Shown one piece after another: positions 9,291 through 18,910 of a stretch of DNA of 64,000 nucleotides. A model generated the notes under the pieces. That model did not search any database. It saw only the letters and a list, made by a program, of their open reading frames with translations, and was not told the DNA's origin. How positions within the stretch are numbered: position 1 is the stretch's first letter; every line of letters starts with the position of its first letter. This DNA comes from Streptomyces kronopolitis (lineage in GTDB: Bacteria; Actinomycetota; Actinomycetes; Streptomycetales; Streptomycetaceae): positions 372,001 through 436,000 of the forward strand of contig NZ_BMND01000001.1 in the NCBI RefSeq assembly GCF_014646275.1. Direction: 5' to 3'. The translations under genes and the position numbers were made by a program.

Positions 9291-10274
9291 TCAGCTCGAC
9301 CGGGCCGCTTGTGCCAGCGTGCGGCACAGCGTGCGCCGAGCCAGCTCGATCTTGAAGTCGTTGTGCCCCTGGCCCACCGCGTCGCGCATCGCGGCCCGGG
9401 CGGCGTCGCGATAGGTGGCCATCTCGGCGGGGCGGCCGATCAAGGCGGCCTCCGCCTCGAAGGACCGCCACGGCTTGTGCGCCACACCCCCGAACGCCAC
9501 CCGCGCCTCGCTGATCATTCCCCGCTCGGTCGAGACGACCGCCGCCACGGACACCAGCGCGAACTCGTAGGACGCCCGGTCGCGGACCTTGCGGTAGAGC
9601 TGCCGGCCCGGCGGGGGAGGGGGCAGGATCACGCCCGTGATCAACTCGCCGGGCCGCAGTACGGTCTCCAGGTGCGGGGTGTCGCCGGGCAGCCGGTAGA
9701 AGTCCGTGATGACGACGCGGCGCACCGATCCCTCGGCGTCGAGCAGCTCGATCTCTGCCTCCAGGGCGGTCATCGCGACGGCCATGTCCGAGGGGTGCGT
9801 GGCGATGCAGGCGTCGCTGGCGCCGAGGACCGCGTGGATCCGATTGAACCCACCGATCGCCGAGCAGCCGGATCCGGGATCCCGCTTGTTGCAGCCGGCG
9901 GCCGTGTCGTAGAAGTAGGGGCAGCGAGTGCGCTGCAACAGGTTTCCCCCGGTGGACGCCTTGTTGCGCAACTGGCCCGAGGCGCCGGACACCAGCGCCT
10001 GCGACAGCACCGGATAGCGGGTGCGTACTCGGTCATCGGCGGCCACATCGGAATTCACCGCCTGGGCGCCGATGCGCAGTCCGCCGTCCGGCAGCTCCTC
10101 GATGTCCCGCATCGGGAGCCTGCTGATGTCGATCAGATGGCTGGGATGCTCGATGTCGAGCTTCATCAGGTCGAGCAGATTGGTGCCGCCGCTGATGAAC
10201 TTGGCGCCGCTTCTGGACACCGCGGACACGGCGGTCCGTGCGTCCGTCGGCCGCTCGTAGGTGAAGGGCCTCAT
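9291..10274 (-). CDS. FAD-binding subunit of molybdenum hydroxylase
   Basis: A 327-residue medium subunit. The start ATG 10274 ([16 protein letters not shown]) is chosen because it overlaps the stop of the upstream FeS gene as ATGA and matches the family N-terminus; a longer frame to 10334 adds non-homologous residues. FAD-domain motifs are [20 protein letters not shown] near residue 30, [19 protein letters not shown] near residue 110 with the nearby C-x6-C pair, and [18 protein letters not shown]. The CP(Y/F)F-C-N cluster is characteristic of PaoB-type subunits that carry an extra FeS centre. It transfers electrons from the 2Fe-2S subunit to the acceptor. Confidence 0.92.
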   Translation of the reverse strand: MRPFTYERPTDARTAVSAVSRSGAKFISGGTNLLDLMKLDIEHPSHLIDISRLPMRDIEELPDGGLRIGAQAVNSDVAADDRVRTRYPVLSQALVSGASGQLRNKASTGGNLLQRTRCPYFYDTAAGCNKRDPGSGCSAIGGFNRIHAVLGASDACIATHPSDMAVAMTALEAEIELLDAEGSVRRVVITDFYRLPGDTPHLETVLRPGELITGVILPPPPPGRQLYRKVRDRASYEFALVSVAAVVSTERGMISEARVAFGGVAHKPWRSFEAEAALIGRPAEMATYRDAARAAMRDAVGQGHNDFKIELARRTLCRTLAQAARSS

Positions 10275-10840
10275 GCTGCGCCTCCCTCCGCGATGCCGCG
10301 GATGGCCGCGACGATGTTCGGATAGGCGGCGCACCGGCAGATGTTGCCGCTCATCCGCTCGCGGATCTCCTCATCGGTCAACGAGATCCGAGACGAGGCG
10401 ACTTCAGCGGTGGCATGACTGGGCGAACCCGCCCGCACCTCCGCCAGCATGCCGACGGCGGAACAGATCTGGCCAGGAGTGCAGTAACCGCACTGGAAGC
10501 CATCACACTCGACAAAGGCGCGCTGCATGGGATGCAGATCATCGGGCGCGCCCAGACCCTCGATCGTCACCACCTCGTCGCCCTCGTGCATGACGGCCAG
10601 CGTCAGACAGGAATTGATCCGCCGTCCGTTGACCAGCACCGTGCAGGCGCCGCACTGGCCATGGTCACACCCCTTTTTGGTGCCGCTCAGACGCAGATGC
10701 TCACGCAACGCGTCGAGCAGCGAGGTCCGCGGATCCAGTTCGAGCCGCCGCACCTGATCGTTGACGCGCAACTCGACCGCCGAGAGCGGAGCCGCCCCGG
10801 CCTGACGCTCTCCGCCGCCCGTATCTGGCTCGCTCATCAC
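10271..10840 (-). CDS. 2Fe-2S subunit of molybdenum hydroxylase
   Basis: A 189-residue small subunit and first gene of the operon. The plant-ferredoxin-type cluster ligands are in [18 protein letters not shown] and INSC (about residues 57-78), and the second four-cysteine cluster is in [11 protein letters not shown] and [11 protein letters not shown]. Its C-terminal helix domain ends GIAEGGAA. Unlike E. coli PaoA it has no Tat signal, which agrees with a cytoplasmic complex. Either of two adjacent ATGs (10840, 10837) may be used. The stop overlaps the FAD-subunit start by ATGA, implying translational coupling. Confidence 0.93.
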   Translation of the reverse strand: MMSEPDTGGGERQAGAAPLSAVELRVNDQVRRLELDPRTSLLDALREHLRLSGTKKGCDHGQCGACTVLVNGRRINSCLTLAVMHEGDEVVTIEGLGAPDDLHPMQRAFVECDGFQCGYCTPGQICSAVGMLAEVRAGSPSHATAEVASSRISLTDEEIRERMSGNICRCAAYPNIVAAIRGIAEGGAA

Positions 10841-11017
10841 AGCCGGCCCTCCTCACTGGGTGCTGCGGTGCCACGTGTCGCCACTGCCGGGCGCGCCCCC
10901 TGGCCCCCAGGATCCCGCAGAAGCCCCGCCCTCGCATGGCGACGGCTTCTCCGGGGCCGCACTGCCGCGGACCGGGGTCGGATATTCGCTGTTCTGCCCG
11001 CCCCAAGAGGACACAGG

Positions 11018-11599
11018 ATGGTGCGCATGACATTGGCTACCCCTACACTGCACACCGCTCGCCTGCGGCTGCGGCCCTTCACCGACGCCGACGCCGAGCC
11101 CCTCTTCGCACTGCACAGCAGCACCTACGTGATGCGCTACTGGGACTCCCCGCCGTGGACCGACCATGCCCGCGCCGCTCGTTTCATCGCGAAGTGCCGG
11201 ACGATCGCGGACGAAGGAACCGGGGCACGGGTGGCCATCGACCGTGCCTCTGACGGTGCCTTCGTCGGCTGGTGCGGTCTGACCGGATGGAACCCGGACT
11301 ACCGCAGTGCGTCGTTGGGCTACTGCCTCGACGAAGCGATGTGGGGCCACGGCTACGCGACAGAGGCCGCGCACGCCTTGCTGGAGTGGGCATTCGACAC
11401 ACTGGACCTGAATCGAGTCCAGGCCGAGGCCGATACGCGCAACGAGGCATCCGCCCGGGTGCTGGAGAAGGTCGGATTCGTGCGTGAAGGGACGCTGCGG
11501 GAGGACTGCGTCGTGAACGGCGAGGTATCCGACTCGTGGGTGTTCGGTTTGATCAAGCGAGAATGGCGTCCCTCGGCCGTGTGGACTCCAGACCGCTAA
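11018..11599 (+). CDS. GNAT acetyltransferase (RimJ/RimL type)
   Basis: A 193-residue acetyltransferase. ATG 11018 is preferred because AGAGG lies seven bases upstream; a second ATG is at 11027. It opens with the RimJ/L-type sequence LHTARLRLRPFTDADAEPLFAL, has the acetyl-CoA strand SLGYCLDEAMWGHGYATEAAHALLEWAF (pyrophosphate-binding R/Q-x-x-G-x-A region degenerate as W-G-H-G-Y-A) and the closing VQAEADTRNEASARVLEKVGF, then REG. Such enzymes acetylate N-terminal amines of proteins or small molecules; the acceptor is unknown. It stands alone and converges with the kinase gene at 11689. Confidence 0.92.
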   Translation: MVRMTLATPTLHTARLRLRPFTDADAEPLFALHSSTYVMRYWDSPPWTDHARAARFIAKCRTIADEGTGARVAIDRASDGAFVGWCGLTGWNPDYRSASLGYCLDEAMWGHGYATEAAHALLEWAFDTLDLNRVQAEADTRNEASARVLEKVGFVREGTLREDCVVNGEVSDSWVFGLIKREWRPSAVWTPDR

Positions 11600-11630
11600 G
11601 GGGTTGGACTGCTCGTCCGCGTGCAGGGCG

Positions 11631-11646
11631 CGGGTGCTGCCACCCG
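11631..11646. terminator. weak hairpin between convergent genes
   Basis: CGGGTG-CTGC-CACCCG forms a perfect six-pair stem in the 89-base gap between the convergent acetyltransferase and kinase genes. No T-run follows, as is usual for high-GC actinobacteria. Confidence 0.3.
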
Positions 11647-11688
11647 TCAAGTGCCGTCCGGTAGCGAGGAGTTCAGGAACTGGCTGTC

Positions 11689-13284
11689 TCAGGAAGCGGT
11701 CGGGAGGAAACCATCCAGGACCTTGTCGAAGACGGGACGGTAGGTGTCCCACTTCCCTTCCGGCGCCGAGACGTAGATGTCGTACTCCCGGCCGCCTTCG
11801 TGGCCGAATCCGAGTTCGATGGCTCGGTAGGATGCCTTTCCCCGGAAGGCGAACTCCCATACCGCCGCCGGCTGGTTCCGGAACGTCGTCTCTGTCATGC
11901 GCAGCCGGCGATATATGGGGTAGTTGACCTTTGTGTTCGACTCCTGGTCCGCGATGCGGGACATGGGGTTGGGGCCAGCGGGAGCCACTGTCCTGATCGT
12001 GAGTTCGACATGGCTGACGGGGTTGATGTAGGTGACCTGTTCGGCTGTGCGTTTCGAGTTCTTCCAGCCGTTCGGAACGGGGAAGGAGGCGCCGATTTTC
12101 TCCTCCCTGACCTGGTGGTAGCCGTGGGGCACCGGCGATGCCGCCGGCGAGGACGGGGTGGCGTGATGGCTCTGCCGGGCCTCGGGCGCGCCCTGGTTGC
12201 GGTGCGATGCCGCGTAGAGCGCCCCGGCGGTGGCCGCCGCGGTCACGGTGACGGCGGTCGAGGCAAGGAGGAGGCGCTTGCGGCCCCGGCGGCGGCCCCG
12301 TCCGGCGGCGGTCCGTGGGGGCACCGGCACTGTCGGGGGTGCGGACCCGTCGCTCGTGGCCCGAGCCTCTGACCCGGGCTCCTGGAGGGGGTCCGGTCCG
12401 GCCACGGAATGCCGTTCCACCGGTGAGGTCGCACCGGTGACCGCTGGTGACATCCCCGCCGTCGACTCGCCCGAGCGTGCGTCCCGCAGGGCTTGCTCGA
12501 TCTGGTCCGCCGACGGCCGGTCGTCCGGGTCCTTGGACAGGAGGGCCCCGATGACCGGTTCCAGGGGACCGGCGTGCTTCATCGGCTCCGGCGGGTCGAC
12601 GGCGATGGCGTACGCGGTCTCCATCGCGGTGTCACGCCGGAACGGCGGCCGCCCCTCCACTGCCTGGTACAGGGTCGCGCCCAGTGCCCACAGGTCGGAA
12701 GCGGCCCCCGGTGTCCGTCCGCGGACGCGCTCCGCCGCCATGTAGTCGATCGACCCGACCAGCTCGCCGGTCTTGGTCAGCGTCGACGCCCCGGCCGTCA
12801 TCGCGATGCCGAAGTCGGTGAGCACCACCCGCTCGCCCGTGCCCAGGAGGACATTGCCGGGCTTGACGTCGCGGTGCAGCACGCCGGCGGCGTGCGCGGC
12901 CCGCAGGGCGGCGACCATGCCCAGGCCGATGCGGCCCGCCTCCTCGGGCCCGATGGTCCGGCCGCCCTTGAGCAGCTCGCTGAGCGTGGGCGGCGCGACG
13001 TACTCCATGACGATGCAGGGCCGGCCGTCGTCGTCCACGACGTCATGGACGACGATCACGTTCGGATGTGTGATGCGGGCGGCGCTGCGCGCCTCGCGGC
13101 GGGTGCGCTCATACAGCGTGGCGAGCTCGTCCTCGGCCAGGTGCGGCTGCGAGTGCAGTCGCTTCAGCGCGACCTGGCGGCCCAGGACCTCGTCCTCGGC
13201 GCGCCAGACCGTGCCCATGCCGCCGCGTCCGATGCGCTCCGCGAGCCGGTAGCGTCCGGCCACGAGCCGTCCCTCATCCGACAC
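11689..13284 (-). CDS. transmembrane Ser/Thr protein kinase
   Basis: About 531 residues. The GTG at 13284 is chosen because GGAGGA lies seven bases upstream and the kinase domain then starts at once (VAGRYRLAERIGRGGMGTVWRAED); the frame remains open to 13458. Kinase motifs are the glycine loop GRGGMG, lysine in VALKRL, catalytic loop HRDVKPGNVLL and DFG in LTDFGIAM followed by GSIDYMAAERV. After a proline/threonine-rich linker there is one membrane helix (LLLASTAVTVTAAATAGALY, near residue 340), then an extracytoplasmic domain of about 170 residues unlike PASTA repeats (EKIGASFPVPNGWKNSKR at its start). That outer domain resembles sensor domains seen on streptomycete kinases; its ligand is unknown. 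Confidence 0.92.
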   Translation of the reverse strand: MSDEGRLVAGRYRLAERIGRGGMGTVWRAEDEVLGRQVALKRLHSQPHLAEDELATLYERTRREARSAARITHPNVIVVHDVVDDDGRPCIVMEYVAPPTLSELLKGGRTIGPEEAGRIGLGMVAALRAAHAAGVLHRDVKPGNVLLGTGERVVLTDFGIAMTAGASTLTKTGELVGSIDYMAAERVRGRTPGAASDLWALGATLYQAVEGRPPFRRDTAMETAYAIAVDPPEPMKHAGPLEPVIGALLSKDPDDRPSADQIEQALRDARSGESTAGMSPAVTGATSPVERHSVAGPDPLQEPGSEARATSDGSAPPTVPVPPRTAAGRGRRRGRKRLLLASTAVTVTAAATAGALYAASHRNQGAPEARQSHHATPSSPAASPVPHGYHQVREEKIGASFPVPNGWKNSKRTAEQVTYINPVSHVELTIRTVAPAGPNPMSRIADQESNTKVNYPIYRRLRMTETTFRNQPAAVWEFAFRGKASYRAIELGFGHEGGREYDIYVSAPEGKWDTYRPVFDKVLDGFLPTAS

Positions 13285-13550
13285 TGCGCGTCCTCCACCA
13301 GCCCTGTGCACGTGCGATTCGCCCGGCCACCGCAAGCCACGCGGGGCGGCCCGCGGCGTCCACGTGTAGGACGCACGCACGGCCGACGCGGTTCGGCCCT
13401 GCCTCCGTTTTCCGCGGTTTTCCTCAGTGTCCGACACCGAGGGTTGCGCGCCGGGCACACCCCGGCCAGGAACGAGCGGGTGACGCCGATGGCCTCCGCG
13501 GGTCGATGGGGTGGGAGGATGGGGAGATTCCAGGGTGAGGAGGAACCACC

Positions 13551-13907
13551 GTGTTGGTTCCGGCGTCCAGCGTTCGACGAACCGGGGATTGCGGGCCGTG
13601 GGCGGTGGTGGTCCTCGCCGGTGAGGTGGACCTCTGCCTGGTGCCGGAGCTGCGAGAGGTCATCGACGCCCTGACCGCGGAGGACCGGGCGTGGCTGGTG
13701 CTGGACCTGGAGCAGGTCACCTTCATGGACTCCTCGGGCCTGGGCGTACTGGTGTACGGGATCCGCGGCGCCGAGGCACTCGGTGGGGGGCTGCGGCTGG
13801 CCGGCCCCGGTGTCCAGGTGCGCAGGCTGCTGGAGCTGACCGGGCTGGACGGCGTGGTGGAGGTCTACGAGGACGTCGCAGGGGCGTGCAAGGCTCCCGG
13901 CCAATGA
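13551..13907 (+). CDS. STAS-domain anti-sigma factor antagonist
   Basis: A 118-residue single STAS domain beginning at GTG 13551. Strand AVVVLAGEVDLCLVPELREV is followed by LVLDLEQVTFMDSSGLGVLVYG, whose DSSGLG motif has the serine phosphorylated by anti-sigma kinases and dephosphorylated by SpoIIE/PP2C phosphatases. It lies 58 bases upstream of a SpoIIE-type phosphatase on the same strand, so the two probably form a partner-switching module. No HATPase anti-sigma factor is encoded nearby. Confidence 0.9.
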   Translation: MLVPASSVRRTGDCGPWAVVVLAGEVDLCLVPELREVIDALTAEDRAWLVLDLEQVTFMDSSGLGVLVYGIRGAEALGGGLRLAGPGVQVRRLLELTGLDGVVEVYEDVAGACKAPGQ

Positions 13908-13965
13908 GGGTCGGGTTTCCCGGGTCCCGTCAACCGCGGAGCGGCGGAAGGGCAGAATACGGCGG

Positions 13966-15678
13966 GTGGAGAGACTCCCGCAGACGGATCCCGCCGCCGG
14001 CCGGGGCAGGGGCGAGGCGCTGATGTCGGAGTTGTTCGCCGCGGCCGGCGCCGGGGTGTACGCCGTGGACGGTCAGGGACTGGTGGTCGCCTGCAATCCC
14101 TGGGCGGAGAAGCTGCTCGGGTACGAGCCCGGCACCCTGATCGGCGTCAACGCGCATCGCACGCTGCACCCGCCCGCCGAGGAGGGCAGCCTGCCCACTC
14201 AGCGGCCCATCCTCAAGGACATCGCGCTCGGCAAACGCGTCAGCGGCGACCGGGCGGTGCTGTTGCGGGCGGACGGCACCGCGCTGCAGGTGTGGTGGAC
14301 CGCGGCGCCGCTGCCGGCACACATGGGACATGACGAGGGTGCCGTGGTGGTCTTCCACGACGCGTCCGCCCAGCGTGCGCGGGAAGGCCGGCGCGCGGAG
14401 CGCTACGCGCACAGCGAGACCATGCGCGAGCAGGCCGAATACGATCTGGCCGAGGCGACCTGGCTCAGCGAGGTGACACTGGCCATGGTCAGCACGCTGG
14501 ACGCGGAGGAAGCGCTGGGACGGGTGGTGCGGCAGCTGGTTCCGCGGATCGCCGACACGGCGTTGATCGACGTGGCCGAGGGCCGCGGGCGGCGCCGCGT
14601 GGCCGGCGCGCACCACATTCCCGGTGTGCTGCCCCCGGGCTCCCTCCACGACAGCGCAATGCCCGACCGCCCGGCCCACGCCGAGGCGTTGCGGCGGGTC
14701 CTCAAGGGGGCCGGGCCCCAGCACCTGAACACCCACCTGCCGGTCACCGCACCGGGCGATGGGCAAGATCTGCTGACGCTGGTGGAGGCCGAGGAAGCGG
14801 TCGTCATCCCCATCCGGCTGCGGGCGACCACCTTCGGAGCACTGACCTTGACGCGGGCCCCCGCCAGCCCGCCCTTCAACGAGGCCGATCGCCTGCTGGC
14901 CGAGGAAGTGGCCCGTCGCATCGCCCTCGGGCTGGACAACTCCCGCCTGCACGCGGCCCAGGCCGACATCGCCGCCACCCTGCAGCGCGCGCTGCTCACC
15001 GATCTGCCCGACGTCGCGGACCTGGAGCTGGCCGCCCACTACGAACCCGCCCAGCATGCGGCAGAGGTCGGCGGCGACTGGTACGACGCCTTCCCCCTGG
15101 AGGGCGGTGACATCGCCATGGTCATCGGCGATGTCACCGGACACGACATCCAGGCCGCCTCCCGCATGAGCGAGCTGCGCAACATGCTCCGCGCCCTGGC
15201 CGTCGACCGTCCCGAGGAGGCGCCCGGTCAGATCCTCCGCCGTCTCGACACGGCCCAGGCACGGCTGACCCTCGCGGACTCGGCCACCGCCGTCCTCGCC
15301 CGCCTGCACCGCGCCACGGACGGAACGTGGCAGCTGGCCTGGTCAGCGGCGGGACATCCGCCGCCACTCCTCATCACCGCCGACGGCACCGGCTGCTACC
15401 TCGACGACGGGCACGAGATGCTCCTCGGGCTGCGTCCCGGCACCCCACGTCCCACCGCACGCGCCCCGCTCCCGGCCGGCGCCACGCTGCTGCTCTACAC
15501 CGACGGCCTGGTCGAATCCCGTACCCAGTCCCTCGACACCGGCATGACCCGCCTCCGCCAGCACGCCACGACCCACCGCCACCTTCCACTGCCCGACCTG
15601 TGCGCCCAACTCGCCCGAGAACTCGGCGACCCACGCGACGACATCACCCTCATCGCCGCCCGGACGCCCACTCCATAG
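13966..15678 (+). CDS. PAS-GAF-SpoIIE serine phosphatase
   Basis: A 570-residue signalling phosphatase beginning at GTG 13966. Domains in order: PAS (about 20-130, with GVYAVDGQGLVVACNPWAEK), GAF (about 160-320), a short coiled linker, then the PP2C-like SpoIIE domain (about 340-570). Metal-binding motifs are seen in EVGGDWYDAFPLEGGDIAMV and IGDVTGHDIQAA, and the closing aspartate is in GDPRDDITLIAART. It has no C-terminal HATPase domain. The most likely substrate is the phosphorylated STAS protein encoded just upstream. PAS and GAF suggest control by a small ligand or redox state. Confidence 0.93.
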   Translation: MERLPQTDPAAGRGRGEALMSELFAAAGAGVYAVDGQGLVVACNPWAEKLLGYEPGTLIGVNAHRTLHPPAEEGSLPTQRPILKDIALGKRVSGDRAVLLRADGTALQVWWTAAPLPAHMGHDEGAVVVFHDASAQRAREGRRAERYAHSETMREQAEYDLAEATWLSEVTLAMVSTLDAEEALGRVVRQLVPRIADTALIDVAEGRGRRRVAGAHHIPGVLPPGSLHDSAMPDRPAHAEALRRVLKGAGPQHLNTHLPVTAPGDGQDLLTLVEAEEAVVIPIRLRATTFGALTLTRAPASPPFNEADRLLAEEVARRIALGLDNSRLHAAQADIAATLQRALLTDLPDVADLELAAHYEPAQHAAEVGGDWYDAFPLEGGDIAMVIGDVTGHDIQAASRMSELRNMLRALAVDRPEEAPGQILRRLDTAQARLTLADSATAVLARLHRATDGTWQLAWSAAGHPPPLLITADGTGCYLDDGHEMLLGLRPGTPRPTARAPLPAGATLLLYTDGLVESRTQSLDTGMTRLRQHATTHRHLPLPDLCAQLARELGDPRDDITLIAARTPTP

Positions 15679-15702
15679 CCCTGTTGGTACGAGCAGGCAG
15701 CC

Positions 15703-15743
15703 CGCGCACCGCCAGGACGTTCGCTCCACCTGGGCGGTGTGCG
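15703..15743. terminator. hairpin between convergent genes
   Basis: CGCGCACCGCCAGG at 15703-15716 pairs with CCTGGGCGGTGTGCG at 15729-15743 with one bulge and one mismatch, in the 117-base gap between the convergent phosphatase and ABC ATPase genes. It is a likely bidirectional terminator. Confidence 0.5.
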
Positions 15744-15795
15744 TGTCTCGTACCCGATGCCCCACCCCGACGGAGTTGCCCCGGGCACTGCGGTG

Positions 15796-16590
15796 TCACG
15801 GAGATGCCTGCACGGTGACATGCGGCACGCCCGTGCGTGGGTGCTCGGTCACCTCTGCCTCGACGCGGTAGACCTCGGACAGCAGCGCGGGGGTGAGTAC
15901 CTCCACCGGTGTTCCGGTCGCGACCACCCGGCCGGCGTCCATCACGCAGATCCGGTCGCAGAAGGCGGCGGCCAGGTTGAGGTCGTGCAGGGCGATGACG
16001 GCGGTGGCGCCGAGTCTTCGGACGAGCCGCAGTGTGTCGAGCTGATGGCGCAGGTCCAGGTGGTTGGTCGGCTCGTCCAGCACCATCGTGCCGGTGCGTT
16101 GTGCGAGCGCTCGGGCGATCAGGACGCGCTGTTTCTCCCCGCCCGAGAGCTGGTCGAACGGCGCGTGTGCCAGGGCGTCGACGTGCAGTTCCTCCAGCGC
16201 TCGCAGGATGATGTCGCGGTCGTCCGCGTCGTCGCCCGCGAAGGCCCGCTTGTGCGGCGTGCGGCCCATGGCGACCACGTCGTACACGGTGAGTTCGAAG
16301 TCGCCGGCGGTTTCCTGGAGGACGGCCGCCAGTTGCTGCGCGAGTCGTTTGCCGGGCATCCGCCAGACATCCGTGCCGTCCAGCAGCACCCGGCCGGAGG
16401 TGGGGCGCTGCGCCCGGTAGAACGTGCGCAGCAGCGTCGACTTGCCGGCCCCGTTGGGGCCCACGAGCGCCACCATCTCGCCGGGCGCCACCTGCAGGGA
16501 CGCCGGATGGACCAGGGTTTTGCCGTTGACCACGACGGAGACCTCTTGCGCGTCGAGCGCCCCGGCCGCGGCTGTCGTGCCGGTCGTCAT
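15796..16590 (-). CDS. iron-siderophore ABC transporter ATP-binding protein
   Basis: A 264-residue ATPase of the FepC/BtuD class. The ATG at 16590 overlaps the permease stop as ATGA; longer frames to 17454 merely shadow the permease. Walker A is VGPNGAGKST (about 43-52), the signature is LSGGEKQRVLIARAL, and Walker B plus switch is VLDEPTNHLDL with a D-loop typical of siderophore importers; the H-loop is IALHDLNLA. It energises the FecCD-type permease encoded immediately upstream. Confidence 0.94.
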   Translation of the reverse strand: MTTGTTAAAGALDAQEVSVVVNGKTLVHPASLQVAPGEMVALVGPNGAGKSTLLRTFYRAQRPTSGRVLLDGTDVWRMPGKRLAQQLAAVLQETAGDFELTVYDVVAMGRTPHKRAFAGDDADDRDIILRALEELHVDALAHAPFDQLSGGEKQRVLIARALAQRTGTMVLDEPTNHLDLRHQLDTLRLVRRLGATAVIALHDLNLAAAFCDRICVMDAGRVVATGTPVEVLTPALLSEVYRVEAEVTEHPRTGVPHVTVQASP

Positions 16591-17690
16591 CGGGCCGCCT
16601 TCCGCCGCATCAGCCACAGGAAGAACGGGCCGCCGACCAGGGCGGTGAGAATGCCGACGGGGATCTCCTCCGGACTCATCATGGTGCGTGCGGCCAGGTC
16701 GGCGGCGATCAGGAAGGCCGCCCCCAGCAGCGCGGCGGCGGGCAGCGCGCGGCGCTGGTCGGCGCCCACCAGCAGCCGCACCACATGCGGCAGGATCAGT
16801 CCGACGAAGCCGATCTGCCCGCTGACCGCGACGATCGTGCCGATCATCAGCGCGACGAGGGTGAAGAGCGAGGCCCGGAAGCGGTGCACGTCCAGGCCGA
16901 GGGCCGCCGCGGCTTCCTCCCCGGCCAGCAGGAGGTTGAGCGAGCGGCAGACGCCGAGCAGCACCGCCGTCCCCAGCAGGACCGCACCGACCGGGATCCA
17001 CACCGTCGTCCAGGTGGTGCCGGCCAGCCCGCCGAGCATCCAGCGCAGGGCGGACTGGGTCTTGTGCGGGTCGTGGGAGGTGACGATGAGGAAGCTGGCC
17101 AGCGCGGAGAGCACCTCGGCCATGGCCACGCCCGCCAGCACCAGCCGCACCGTGGTCATCCTCCCGCCGGAACGGGCCAGCAGATAGACGGCGACCAGCG
17201 CGGCCAGCGCCCCGCAGAACGCCGCGATGGGCAGCGAGAACATGCCGAACACGGTCACGTTCAGGACCAGTACGAGCACCGCGCCGACCGATGCGCCCGA
17301 CGAGATCCCGAGCAGCATCGGGTCGGCCAGCGGATTGCGGACCAGGGCCTGCAGCGCCGCCCCGGACACGGACAGTCCCGCGCCCACGGCACCGGCCAGC
17401 AGAACCCGGGGCAGTCGGACGTCGACGACGATCGTCTCGCGCACCGGGGTCCATGTCGGCTCGGCCAGCGCCGGATGCAACCGGTGCAGCAGGATGCTCC
17501 AGACCTGGTCGGCCGGGATGCTGATCGAGCCCGCCGCGATGCCGGCTGTCGCGGCGCCGAGCAGCACGACGCCCAGAACAGCGAGCACCAGGGAGTAGGG
17601 AACTCCGGGGCGCCGCCCGGCGAGTGGACCGTGCCGCTCCCGCCCGCCGGGCCCTTCGACCGCCCCGGGCGCCTGCTTCACCACGGTCAC
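16587..17690 (-). CDS. FecCD-family iron ABC transporter permease
   Basis: A 367-residue permease with about nine to ten membrane helices and the BtuC/FecCD signatures RLPRVLLAGAVGAGLSVSGA, QALVRNPLADPMLLGISSGA and FVGLILPHVVRLLVGADQRR; the coupling helix region is EEAAAALGLDVHRFR. A single permease gene implies a homodimeric channel. Starts and stops overlap by ATGA with both neighbours (17690/17687 and 16590/16587), so the binding protein, permease and ATPase are translationally coupled. Confidence 0.94.
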   Translation of the reverse strand: MTVVKQAPGAVEGPGGRERHGPLAGRRPGVPYSLVLAVLGVVLLGAATAGIAAGSISIPADQVWSILLHRLHPALAEPTWTPVRETIVVDVRLPRVLLAGAVGAGLSVSGAALQALVRNPLADPMLLGISSGASVGAVLVLVLNVTVFGMFSLPIAAFCGALAALVAVYLLARSGGRMTTVRLVLAGVAMAEVLSALASFLIVTSHDPHKTQSALRWMLGGLAGTTWTTVWIPVGAVLLGTAVLLGVCRSLNLLLAGEEAAAALGLDVHRFRASLFTLVALMIGTIVAVSGQIGFVGLILPHVVRLLVGADQRRALPAAALLGAAFLIAADLAARTMMSPEEIPVGILTALVGGPFFLWLMRRKAAR

Positions 17691-18676
17691 CGGAAGCGCC
17701 CCGGGTGGAGCTGGCGGGCCAGCGACTCCACGGCCGACGGAACCCGCACGCCGAGCACGGTGGACGACAGCGGCAGCACCGCGAAGCGCTTGTTCTTGAT
17801 CGCCGGCACGTCCTTCAGCGCCGGGTTGGACAGCAGGAACTTCTTCTTGGCCTCGGCGGACTGGTCGCCGTAGTCGTAGAGGACGATGACGTCGGGCGCC
17901 CGCTGCGCGATCTGCTCGAACGAGACATCACCGAAGGGCTTGTCCAGGTCGGCGAAGAGATTCGCCCCGCCGGCCCGCTTGATCACCTCATTGCCGATGC
18001 CCTTGCCGCCCGCGGTGAAGGCGGTCTTGTCGCCGCTGTCATAGACGACGGCCTTGACCGGCGAGACCCCGGAGAGCTTGCGCCGCACGCCGTCGAGCAA
18101 GGTGTGCAGACTCCGCACCTCCCGTTCTCCTCGTTCCCGTACGCCGAATATCTTGGCGACGGTACGGATCTCCTCGTCCATCCGGTCCATCGTCACGGGT
18201 CCCTTGGCGCACCCCTCGATGTTCAGATGCGTGTTGATCCCGGCCTTGGTGAGGGCGGCGCGGCCGCGTCCCTCCTTCTCGTCGAAGGCGCTGGCGAACC
18301 CGCCGTAGACGAAGTCGGGCTCGGCCGCCAGTAGCGTCTCGAACGAGGGGTACTCCTTCGACAGGACTTTGACCTTGCCGTAGGCGCTCCGGTATTGCGG
18401 GAGGATCTTGTCGTCGAGATAGCCCGTGCCCACCATCGACTTCTGCAGCCCGAGCGCCAGCATGACCTCGGTCGCGTGCTGGTTCAGCGAGACGGCCCGC
18501 TGCGGCGGGCGCTGGTAGGTGGTCCGCACGCCGCAGTTGGACACGGTGACGGGGAACCCCTTCGGGGCGGGGCCCGCTGAGGAGGCGTCGCTCTGCTTGA
18601 CGGGGCCGCCACAGCCGGCCACCGAGATGGCCACGAGCGCGGTCAGCAGCAACGGCAGCGAGCGTCTGCTCTTCAT
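17687..18676 (-). CDS. iron-siderophore type ABC substrate-binding lipoprotein
   Basis: A 329-residue class III (BtuF/FhuD-like) binding protein and first gene of the three-gene importer. ATG 18676 gives a lipoprotein signal MKSRRSLPLLLTALVAIS with lipobox VAGC. The PBP signature QRAVSLNQHATEVMLALGL and the C-terminal helix RVPSAVESLARQLHPG fit siderophore/cobalamin binding proteins. Related proteins have been given other cargo labels (for example coenzyme F420-0 uptake), so the ligand is uncertain. The divergent FhuF-like gene at 18911 supports ferric-chelate import. No canonical IdeR/DmdR iron box was recognised in the shared promoter region. Confidence 0.9.
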   Translation of the reverse strand: MKSRRSLPLLLTALVAISVAGCGGPVKQSDASSAGPAPKGFPVTVSNCGVRTTYQRPPQRAVSLNQHATEVMLALGLQKSMVGTGYLDDKILPQYRSAYGKVKVLSKEYPSFETLLAAEPDFVYGGFASAFDEKEGRGRAALTKAGINTHLNIEGCAKGPVTMDRMDEEIRTVAKIFGVRERGEREVRSLHTLLDGVRRKLSGVSPVKAVVYDSGDKTAFTAGGKGIGNEVIKRAGGANLFADLDKPFGDVSFEQIAQRAPDVIVLYDYGDQSAEAKKKFLLSNPALKDVPAIKNKRFAVLPLSSTVLGVRVPSAVESLARQLHPGRFR

Positions 18677-18910
18677 GGGTTTCCTTCCAGGCATTTTCGG
18701 GAGGCGGCGCACGCCGCACAGCGGGAGGCCACGGTTCCGCAAGTTATGTGCAACTGGGATAGTCGTGCAATAAAGCTGCCGAGGGGAGAGACATGGGGGA
18801 GGGGACGCGCGGATGCATGGGCCCGGCATACACGAACACCGACGTCGCGTGGCTCCTCGGCCGAAAGGCAGGTCACGCTTCCTTCCACGACCGACCCGAG
18901 CGGGGCACCC

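Noticed and set aside
18677-18910. Iron box in the divergent importer/FhuF promoter
   Set aside because: No sequence close to the TTAGGTTAGGCTNNCCTAA type was found by eye.
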